Part shown: one piece after another, positions 16,036 through 22,963 of the stretch
Layout of the letters: every line of letters begins with the position of its first letter
Numbering within the stretch: position 1 is the stretch's first letter
DNA from: Geobacter sp. DSM 9736
GTDB lineage: Bacteria > Desulfobacterota > Desulfuromonadia > Geobacterales > Geobacteraceae
DNA length: 64,000 bases
Assembly (NCBI RefSeq): GCF_900187405.1
Contig: NZ_LT896716.1
Coordinates: forward strand, 992,001 to 1,056,000
Direction: 5' to 3'
Position numbers and translations under genes: made by a program
Notes under the pieces: generated by a model
What the model was told of the DNA's origin: nothing
Seen by the model: only the letters and a program-made list of their open reading frames with translations
Databases searched by the model: none

Positions 16036-16611
16036 ATGCGTAGTGATCTGTTCATTTCCGGTTTCGGTGGTCAGGGGGTGCTGCTCGTAGGCAATCTCAT
16101 TGCCTATGCTGCGATTCACGAGGGTAAAAATGTTTCTTTCTTCCCTTCGTATGGGGTCGAAAAAAGAGGCGGCGCTGCCATGTGCACAGTCGTAGTCGCG
16201 GAGGGGAAAGTTGGCTCTCCGGTTATCGGCGCTCCCTCCGCCACAATCGTCCTCAATCAGGCATCGATGGAGAAATATGCAGAGCGTGTGCGTCAGGGGG
16301 GGCTACTCATCGTCAACTCGTCTCTCATAAATTATGAACCATTTACTCGAAACGACATTCGTGTGATTGCAGCTCCAATGAACGAGATCGCGATGGGGTT
16401 GGGGGATTCGCGCCTTGTGAATATGGTGGCCGCCGGCATCTACGCCTCCCGTACCAGCACAGTCGGTATCTCTTCATTGATTACAGCACTGTCGCAGGTT
16501 CTGCCTGAACGGAACCACAGATACATTCCGCTCAATGTGAAGGCTATCGAAGCCGGCGCGGCGTTTGACGGCGATTTAAAAGCGGCTACAATCTACAAGG
16601 ATAATGCTTGA
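16036..16611 (+). CDS. korC: 2-oxoacid:ferredoxin oxidoreductase gamma subunit
   Basis: The 191-residue gamma subunit has the family N-terminus SGFGGQGVLLVGNLIAYAA, followed by FFPSYGVEKRGGAAMCTVVVAEGKVGSPVI. This domain binds coenzyme A in the relatives of known structure. AGGAGATTAC precedes the start. Its stop codon overlaps the -35 box of the tRNA-Gln promoter, so the operon ends directly at the tRNA genes. Confidence 0.92.
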   Translation: MRSDLFISGFGGQGVLLVGNLIAYAAIHEGKNVSFFPSYGVEKRGGAAMCTVVVAEGKVGSPVIGAPSATIVLNQASMEKYAERVRQGGLLIVNSSLINYEPFTRNDIRVIAAPMNEIAMGLGDSRLVNMVAAGIYASRTSTVGISSLITALSQVLPERNHRYIPLNVKAIEAGAAFDGDLKAATIYKDNA

Positions 16612-16637
16612 CTGTGACTGAGTGTCTCTGCTATAAA
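16608..16637 (+). promoter_or_regulatory. promoter of the tRNA-Gln / tRNA-Glu pair
   Basis: TTGACT (16608-16613) and TATAAA (16632-16637) with an 18-base spacer. The -35 box shares bases with the korC stop codon (TGA at 16609-16611). Confidence 0.7.
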
Positions 16638-16650
16638 CCTTCACTGCTGA

Positions 16651-16724
16651 TGGGGTGTCGCCAAGCGGTAAGGCAACGGACTCTGACTCCGTCATCCTAG
16701 GTTCGAATCCTAGCACCCCAGCCA
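16651..16724 (+). tRNA. tRNA-Gln (anticodon CTG)
   Basis: A cloverleaf with acceptor TGGGGTG/CACCCCA, anticodon loop containing CTG in ACGGACTCTGACTCCGT, T-arm CTAGGTTCGAATCCTAG, encoded CCA. Decodes CAG. It lies 40 bases before tRNA-Glu and probably shares its transcript. Confidence 0.96.
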
Positions 16725-16764
16725 ATACTCTTATTAACAAATTCATGCCTTATATTAATTTTAT

Positions 16765-16839
16765 GGTCCCATCGTCTAGCGGTTAGGACACCGGCCTTTC
16801 ACGTCGGTAACAGGGGTTCAAGTCCCCTTGGGATCACCA
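16765..16839 (+). tRNA. tRNA-Glu (anticodon TTC)
   Basis: A 75-base cloverleaf: acceptor GGTCCCA/TGGGATC (one G-U), anticodon TTC in CCGGCCTTTCACGTCGG, T-arm GGGGTTCAAGTCCCC, encoded CCA. Decodes GAA and GAG. Confidence 0.97.
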
Positions 16840-16848
16840 TCTTTTCTG

Positions 16849-16889
16849 AAACAGTGATTCTTTTTATGAGAGTTGCTGTTTTTTTTTAA
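16849..16889 (+). terminator. weak terminator after tRNA-Glu
   Basis: AAACAG (16849-16854) can pair with CTGTTT (16876-16881), followed by a long T run. The stem is short and the loop long, so this is only a candidate. Confidence 0.4.
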
Positions 16890-16922
16890 GCTTAGAATTC
16901 TCTCAACTTTAAAGGCTGTTAA

Positions 16923-19838
16923 ATGAAAAACTTTTTTCGTTGCGCCGTTGTTTGCCTGCTTTTCTGTATGTCCCTTTCTTCTGCAGCCGCAGAACAAGCG
17001 ATCGGCTATGACGACCGTGCCGGTGACATGCGGCAGGGGGGACTTTTCGACGAGGCAGCAGGCCAGTTTCCACAGTTGGGGCAGCAAGAGGAAAGCATTT
17101 TCAATAGCGGGTCGAAGCCGTTCGCACCACAAAGGGGCGCCAATCCCGCTTTTCCTTCAGCCGGCCAAGGGGCGTCCCCTTTCGGTATTAGATCACAGGA
17201 AGAGGTGATACGGCAGTCCCAGGATCAGAAGCCTGCCTCACCAAAACCCAAAATCTTTCTCAAGGCTGAGGCTGGCGACGGACTCGCCTCTTTGGCGTGG
17301 ACCACGTCGGGTATACATCAGAAGCCGGGGATGGTCCAGCCGAAGTTTACCATTTATTACGGCATAGAAAGCGGCATATACAAAAAGAAGATAGAAGTTG
17401 GTTCCCTAACTGAGTTCAAGCTTCGCGGATTGAAGAACAGAGAGCTTTATTTCATCAAGGTTCAGGTGTCTATCAAGGGGGAGGATGCAGGCGATACTGG
17501 CGGTATGTCTGCCGATTTGGCGCTGTCTTCCAATGAAGTCAAAGTGATGCCCCTCCCGGAAGAAGATCTTGGGTCGATGCTCGAGCGCTCATTCAGGGAC
17601 AAGGGCGTCACACTGCAGGATAAGGCAGAGACGGAGGAATTCAAGCGTGACCTCAGGCAATTCGGCTACGAGTTTTTCAGGAACAGACTCAGTGGGGCTG
17701 TTTCCTCCGACGCTATTCCTGTTGGAGCCGACTATGTGATAGGACCCGGGGATACTTTGAAAGTCGAGCTCTGGGGGACGATTCAGGGCCGTCATGAATT
17801 GAGCGTTGATCGAAATGGTGAAATTTTTGTGCCGAGGGTTGGCAATGTGAAGGTCTGGGGGCTTAACTATGCCCAGGCGAAAGATACAATAGACAAGGCT
17901 ATTTCGCGCTATTTCAAGGGATATGAGCTGAATGTGACCCTTGGGCGCCTGCGCTCTATACAGGTATTTGTGGTCGGTGAAGTGGAAATGCCTGGGACCT
18001 ATGCAATTACCTCTCTTGGTACAGTAGTGAATGCCCTGTCCTTGGCAGGAGGACCTTCCAAAAACGGCAGCCTTCGCGGGATAACGGTCTCCCGCAGCGG
18101 GAAGGTCATTCAAGAGATCGACCTGTACGACATGTTCCTTGCCGGTGACCGCAGTAAGGACATTCGTCTCGAAAATGGCGATACGATTTTCGTGCCTGTC
18201 ATCGGTCCAGTGGCAGCAGTTGCAGGCGAAGTCAGACGCCCCGGCATTTACGAGCTGAAGGGTAAGACAACGCTCCCCAACCTTCTCTCAATGGCAGGAG
18301 GTATCTCAGCAGCCGGTGACCAGGGAAGAGTCCAGGTGGAGCGGATTGAAGGAAACAGCTCCAGGATCATTCTCGATTACGAGCCGAAGGGTCAGCGGTT
18401 CGAAGACTCCATGGCCGGAGTCGAAATGCAGGACCGGGATATGGTGAAGGTGTTTCCCGTACAAAAAGTTTTTCGCCGTGTCGTCAGTCTAGCCGGAAAC
18501 GTCGTGCGTCCTGGGGAATACCAGTTGAGGGAAGGAATGCGCATAAGTGACGTGCTTCCCTCATACGAGGCGCTTCTCCCCGACTCGTACCTCCATGCTG
18601 CCGAGATAGTCCGTTTGGTCCAGCCCGATTTTCACAAGGAAGCGGTTACTTTCAATCTCCAGAAGGCACTCGAGGGAGACCCGCAAGAAAACCTGCTCCT
18701 GCACGAACAGGATACGATCCGCATCTTCTCTCGAAACGAGATGGAAGAAGCTCCGGCCGTTGCGATCAATGGTCTCGTAGGGAAACCAGGCATCTATGAT
18801 TTCTATCCCAAAATGACGGTACGTGATCTCGTAACTGCAGCCGGCAATATAAAGAGGAACGCTTTCCTCGAAAGCGCCGAATTGACGAGGGTATCCATCG
18901 TCGGGGGAGGGGCGCGTACGATACGTACCAACTTCAACCTCGAAAAAGCCCTTAAAGGAGATCCTGAGCACAATCTCGCTCTGCAGCCTGACGATACGGT
19001 TATCGTGCGAGGGGTAGTCGAATGGGCTGAGTCGGTGGATCGTTTTGTGACCTTGGCGGGGGAGGTTAAGTTTCCTGGCGTCTATTCCATAACCAAAGGC
19101 GAGAAGCTCAGCTCGGTTCTCAAGAGAGCGGGAGGGTACACCGACAAAGCGTATCTGAAAGGTGCCAAGTTCACCCGGAAATCCGTACAGGAGATCCAGC
19201 AGAAGCGAATGAACGAGGTCATAGCCCGAACGGAGAACGAAATTCTGCAGAAGCAGGGTGAACTGTCCTCCCTTGCTTCATCCAAGGAAGAGCTGGAAGC
19301 AACAAAGGCCGCACTTGAAGGATTGATGAAGAGTCTTGAAAAGCTTAAGGGGATAAAGGCGGAGGGAAGGGTGGTTATGCGCCTAAGCTCCCTGGAAGAG
19401 CTGCCTAAAGGGCCATACGATCTGGAACTGACGGGGGGAGATGTCCTCGAGATTCCCCAGCGATCCAACGTCGTGAATGTAATGGGACAGGTATATAACC
19501 CGACTTCCTTCGTGTACGTTGCGAACCGAAACGTTTCTTCCTACCTGAAAAGTGCCGGCGGCCCGACACGTGACGCCGAAAAAGACGATATGTATGTCAT
19601 AGAGGCTGACGGTTCCGTGTCCAGCCGCCAGAACTCGTCGTTCGGCATTGCTTGGGATGATCACTCCCGCAGTTGGACCTTCGGCGGCTTTATGTCCCGC
19701 CCTCTGGAGCCGGGAGATACCCTTGTCGTGCCGCAGAAACTCGAAAGGATTGCCTGGATGAGAGAAATAAAGGACATTACAACCATTCTATCCCAGATAG
19801 CGCTTACCGCTGGCGTTATCCTAGCGGCCGGTTTATAG
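16923..19838 (+). CDS. SLBB-repeat polysaccharide export protein (Wza-like) with FN3-like domain
   Basis: The 971-residue exported protein starts with a signal peptide (MKNFFRCAVVCLLFCMSLSSAAA). Residues about 108-195 form a fibronectin-III-like strand pattern (AGDGLASLAWTTSG ... FTIYYGIESGIYKKKIEVG ... LKNRELYFIKVQVS). A Poly_export domain follows near 268 (ADYVIGPGDTLKVELWG), then about six SLBB repeats (GEVEMPGTYAI, GEVRRPGIYELKG, GNVVRPGEYQL, GLVGKPGIYDF, GEVKFPGVYSI, GQVYNPTSFVY). Residues about 758-811 are predicted coiled coil. The C-terminal 20 residues are hydrophobic (ILSQIALTAGVILAAGL). It should form the outer-membrane channel for an exported polysaccharide, partnered by the Wzz-type protein encoded 2 bases downstream. 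It is much longer than Wza (about 380 residues). Function in export is well supported by family; the glycan is unknown. Confidence 0.9.
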   Translation: MKNFFRCAVVCLLFCMSLSSAAAEQAIGYDDRAGDMRQGGLFDEAAGQFPQLGQQEESIFNSGSKPFAPQRGANPAFPSAGQGASPFGIRSQEEVIRQSQDQKPASPKPKIFLKAEAGDGLASLAWTTSGIHQKPGMVQPKFTIYYGIESGIYKKKIEVGSLTEFKLRGLKNRELYFIKVQVSIKGEDAGDTGGMSADLALSSNEVKVMPLPEEDLGSMLERSFRDKGVTLQDKAETEEFKRDLRQFGYEFFRNRLSGAVSSDAIPVGADYVIGPGDTLKVELWGTIQGRHELSVDRNGEIFVPRVGNVKVWGLNYAQAKDTIDKAISRYFKGYELNVTLGRLRSIQVFVVGEVEMPGTYAITSLGTVVNALSLAGGPSKNGSLRGITVSRSGKVIQEIDLYDMFLAGDRSKDIRLENGDTIFVPVIGPVAAVAGEVRRPGIYELKGKTTLPNLLSMAGGISAAGDQGRVQVERIEGNSSRIILDYEPKGQRFEDSMAGVEMQDRDMVKVFPVQKVFRRVVSLAGNVVRPGEYQLREGMRISDVLPSYEALLPDSYLHAAEIVRLVQPDFHKEAVTFNLQKALEGDPQENLLLHEQDTIRIFSRNEMEEAPAVAINGLVGKPGIYDFYPKMTVRDLVTAAGNIKRNAFLESAELTRVSIVGGGARTIRTNFNLEKALKGDPEHNLALQPDDTVIVRGVVEWAESVDRFVTLAGEVKFPGVYSITKGEKLSSVLKRAGGYTDKAYLKGAKFTRKSVQEIQQKRMNEVIARTENEILQKQGELSSLASSKEELEATKAALEGLMKSLEKLKGIKAEGRVVMRLSSLEELPKGPYDLELTGGDVLEIPQRSNVVNVMGQVYNPTSFVYVANRNVSSYLKSAGGPTRDAEKDDMYVIEADGSVSSRQNSSFGIAWDDHSRSWTFGGFMSRPLEPGDTLVVPQKLERIAWMREIKDITTILSQIALTAGVILAAGL

Positions 19839-19840
19839 CC

Positions 19841-21061
19841 ATGGGATCTGACAATAATATACAGAACAGAACAATGGCGGAAGAGGAAGAGATAAACCTT
19901 CTTGATCTTCTCAAGGTAGTGGTCAAACGGAAAATGCTGATTCTGAAGGCATGTGCCGTCGCTATTGCTGTTTCGGTGGTGTACAGCCTGACACTTCCGA
20001 ACATATATTCGGCTTCTGCCAAGGTCCTTCCTCCTCAAAAGGACTCTGGTGGTGGCTTGTCTGCTCTTCTCGGCCAAATGGGGGGGCTTGCTAGCTTGGC
20101 CGGCGGTATGGGCGGCTTGACGGGAAGCGGCGAACTTTTTTTGGGAATTCTCAAAAGCCGTTCGGTGGCGGATGCCGTCGTGAAACGTCTTGATCTGATT
20201 ACGATGTTCGAAGCTGAAACCGCTGACGATGCGCGCAGGACTCTTGCCGGAGCGGTACAGTCCAAGATAGGGAAGGACGGCATAATTACTGTCACTGCTG
20301 AACATACTGATCCGAAGGTTGCAGCGCAACTTGCCAATGCCATGGTAGAAGAGCTGGGAAAAAGAAGCGTGCAGCTCAACCTGACTAAAGCAGGAACCGA
20401 AAGGGTATTCCTCGAGAAACGGATTGATCTGGTCAAACAGGATCTAAAGCAGGCTGAGGATGCTTTAAGGTCATTTGCTGAACGAAACAAAACCATAAAG
20501 GTCGAGTCTCAGGCTTCGGCAACCATTTCGGGAGTCGCCAAGCTAAAAGCTGAGATTGCAGCTTTCGAAGTGCAACTGGCTGCGCTGCGAAGTTATCAAA
20601 CAGAAGAAAGCCCCGAGGTTAAGCTACTTAAGACCTCTGTCGCCAAGCTTAAAGGCCAGTTATCCACAGAAGAAGGGAGCGGTAGCGGCGGCTCGATACC
20701 GGGAGTCGGAAGAATACCGACCCTTGGACTCGACTATGCACGCCTTTTTCGTGAAGTGAAAATTCAGGAAGCAATATTCGAACAGCTCACGAAGCAGTAT
20801 GAAGCTGCGAAACTGATGGAGGCAAAGGACGCTTCCTCGCTCCAAGTGCTGGATGAAGCCGTAGTCCCAACAATAAAGAGTAAACCTAAACGATCCATTA
20901 TAGTAATACTTACCACCGTGACGGCCTTTGTCCTCGCCGTTTTTTTGGCTTTTCTCCTGGAGTACTTTGAAAAAATGCATCCGGATGATCGTGCTCGGTG
21001 GCAGGAAATAAAGAGCAGTATCGGCATCATGCGCAGAAAATCACTCCCTTATGATCAGTAA
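19841..21061 (+). CDS. Wzz/GumC-type polysaccharide chain-length protein
   Basis: A 406-residue inner-membrane protein with the Wzz topology: an acidic N-terminus, first membrane helix at about 33-55 (MLILKACAVAIAVSVVYSL), a large periplasmic coiled-coil part, and a second helix at about 352-374 (VILTTVTAFVLAVFLAFLLEY). A glycine-rich stretch after the first helix (LLGQMGGLASLAGGMGG) is unusual but is seen in relatives. No tyrosine-kinase domain is attached. The ATG at 19841 is only two bases after the exporter stop; the open frame back to 19673 overlaps the exporter. The 3' end overlaps the next gene by 11 bases. Confidence 0.88.
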   Translation: MGSDNNIQNRTMAEEEEINLLDLLKVVVKRKMLILKACAVAIAVSVVYSLTLPNIYSASAKVLPPQKDSGGGLSALLGQMGGLASLAGGMGGLTGSGELFLGILKSRSVADAVVKRLDLITMFEAETADDARRTLAGAVQSKIGKDGIITVTAEHTDPKVAAQLANAMVEELGKRSVQLNLTKAGTERVFLEKRIDLVKQDLKQAEDALRSFAERNKTIKVESQASATISGVAKLKAEIAAFEVQLAALRSYQTEESPEVKLLKTSVAKLKGQLSTEEGSGSGGSIPGVGRIPTLGLDYARLFREVKIQEAIFEQLTKQYEAAKLMEAKDASSLQVLDEAVVPTIKSKPKRSIIVILTTVTAFVLAVFLAFLLEYFEKMHPDDRARWQEIKSSIGIMRRKSLPYDQ

Positions 21062-22256
21062 CGGTACGTCAGGAAGATACTTCCAGCTTCCGGCCTGGAC
21101 TTTCCTGATATGCTGGATTGTCGGGTTAACGCTCTTATCACTCGTTCCATCTCCTCCGACACCGAATGTGGGGTTCCTCTCCTGGGACAAGTTTCAGCAT
21201 GCCGCTGCATTCGCCGTGTTGACGCTGCTTATTGCATTTTCCCTCGGTGAATGTGTCGCCGGCAGAACCCGCCGCTGGGCTTACGCGGCACTATTTGCAA
21301 TCGGATACGGCGCCGGCATCGAGATCGCCCAAGAGCTGTTTACTGTCACCAGGACGGCGGAATGGGGGGATCTTGTTGCTGATTTTGTGGGAGCAGGTTC
21401 GGTGGCCGTATCTGTAATGATTACAACAGCTCGGCCGAAGCGCAACCACCCCGCATGCATCGTTGGTCTTTCGGTGCTGCTTCTGACGGCAACGACGGTG
21501 CATGCCGAGGTTCCAAAGTTTTTCAACCTCTCCACAGTAAAGCGGGAGGCTGTCCGTATTAGGTCGGAAGCGGGTGAACTGGTCTCCTATCCGCTTGATA
21601 CCGAAGACGGAGGGGGATGGTGGATGCTTGCCGCCGCCGGCGCCACCGGACTTACATATCTTCTCGACTACGACATCAGGGACCGGGTTCGTGAACGCAA
21701 AAGCTCTTCACTGGACAAGGCTGCAAAGGTGGGGAGTGCTATCGGTAACCCGTTCGCTCATCTCGGGGTCGCCGCCGCTTTCTATGTCGGAGGGGCAGTG
21801 GCCGACTCTCCCAAATACCGGGAGATGGGAGAAATGCTCGGGGAGGCGGCGCTCTTGGCCGACGCCTCCACCCTTTTCCTTAAACAGATTATCGGCAGGG
21901 GACGACCTCTCGTAACGGAAGACAAGGGAAGTTTCAGGCCGCTCCACTTCAGGTCCGATTACGATTCCCTCCCCTCCATGCATACGTCCAGCTCGTTTGC
22001 CATGGCTTCGATTCTTGCGGCTGCCAGCGAAAGCTGGCTCACCAAGCTTCTCTACTACGGTTCAGCCACCTTCGTAGGGTTTTCCCGGGTCTATCAGGAC
22101 AAGCACTGGGCAAGTGATATCGTCCTTGGTGCAGCAATCGGGGAGTTGTGCGGGAGGGTCGTGATGGAGACGCATGTGAGGAAGGAAAAAGCTTTTTTTC
22201 TCTCCCCCGCTGTTTCGGGGGATGTCGTCACGCTGACGTTCGTCAGCCGATGGTAG
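21051..22256 (+). CDS. fused VanZ-like and PAP2 phosphatase membrane protein
   Basis: A 401-residue membrane protein with two parts. Residues 13-125 have the VanZ pattern (LSWDKFQHAAAFAVL, IEIAQELF, GDLVADFVGAGS). Residues about 185-370 are a type 2 phosphatidic acid phosphatase with all three motifs: K278-x6-R285-P286 (KQIIGRGRP), PSMHTS at 308-313, and S345-R346-x5-H352-x3-D356. Between them, residues 135-152 look like an internal signal peptide with an Ala-x-Ala end (TVHA then EVPKFF), as if a secreted PAP2 protein had been joined to VanZ. PAP2 enzymes release phosphate from lipid phosphates such as undecaprenyl diphosphate. It overlaps the Wzz-type gene by 11 bases, so a role in polysaccharide lipid-carrier recycling is plausible inference. 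Confidence 0.85.
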   Translation: MISNGTSGRYFQLPAWTFLICWIVGLTLLSLVPSPPTPNVGFLSWDKFQHAAAFAVLTLLIAFSLGECVAGRTRRWAYAALFAIGYGAGIEIAQELFTVTRTAEWGDLVADFVGAGSVAVSVMITTARPKRNHPACIVGLSVLLLTATTVHAEVPKFFNLSTVKREAVRIRSEAGELVSYPLDTEDGGGWWMLAAAGATGLTYLLDYDIRDRVRERKSSSLDKAAKVGSAIGNPFAHLGVAAAFYVGGAVADSPKYREMGEMLGEAALLADASTLFLKQIIGRGRPLVTEDKGSFRPLHFRSDYDSLPSMHTSSSFAMASILAAASESWLTKLLYYGSATFVGFSRVYQDKHWASDIVLGAAIGELCGRVVMETHVRKEKAFFLSPAVSGDVVTLTFVSRW

Positions 22257-22276
22257 CTCGGAAAGGGGCATAGTCT

Positions 22277-22963
22277 ATGCTTGCGGCGGTCATTTTCGAT
22301 TTTGACGGGATCATTGTGGACACCGAGCCAATACACTACAGGGCGTTCCAGGAGGTGCTCGTTCCTCTTGGTCTGGGTTACCCCTGGACGGATTATCTCG
22401 ACCGGTATATCGGCTTCGATGACCGTGACGCCTTTCGTGAAGCTTTTCGTGCACGTGGGGAATCTTTATCCGAGGATCATCTATACCAGCTCATCGGCGA
22501 GAAGGCGCGTGCTTTCAACCGGGTAATATCCTCCGGAGTCGAACCATATCCGGGTGTTGTGGAACTGATACTTTCACTTGTTGAAACGGTCCCGGTGGCG
22601 CTGTGCAGCGGAGCATTGCGCTCCGACATCGCCCCGATTCTGCAGCAGCTCAAACTTACGAATGCTTTCGGTGTAATCGTTACTGCCGATGATGTCCCGA
22701 CCAGTAAACCAGATCCGGCAAGTTACCGCCTCGCTTTGCAAAGGCTCATATCGCGGTTTCCGGATAGTAGTATATCTGCTGAGTCAAGCATCGCCATCGA
22801 GGATACTCCTGCAGGAATCGCCTCCGCTCGGGGTGCGGGTCTTCAGGTGCTGGGGGTGACGAACAGTTATCCCGCCGATAAGCTCAGTGGAGCGTGCAAA
22901 GTAGTTGAGACCTTGGCGGGCATAGATTATCCGGAGCTGAACAGCCTCCTTTCCCGCCCTTGA
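22277..22963 (+). CDS. HAD-family phosphatase (beta-phosphoglucomutase-like)
   Basis: The 228-residue protein has the HAD nucleophile motif FDFDGIIVDTEPIHYRAF at the N-terminus, the cap domain typical of the phosphoglucomutase/phosphoglycolate phosphatase subfamily, motif II (ALCSGA), the lysine motif (TSKPDPASYRLAL) and the acidic motif IEDTPAGIASARGAG. Substrate not predictable; sugar phosphates are common. Its stop codon shares one base with the hrpB start (TGATG), so it is translationally coupled to hrpB. It is 20 bases after the VanZ-PAP2 gene, extending that operon. Confidence 0.85.
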   Translation: MLAAVIFDFDGIIVDTEPIHYRAFQEVLVPLGLGYPWTDYLDRYIGFDDRDAFREAFRARGESLSEDHLYQLIGEKARAFNRVISSGVEPYPGVVELILSLVETVPVALCSGALRSDIAPILQQLKLTNAFGVIVTADDVPTSKPDPASYRLALQRLISRFPDSSISAESSIAIEDTPAGIASARGAGLQVLGVTNSYPADKLSGACKVVETLAGIDYPELNSLLSRP

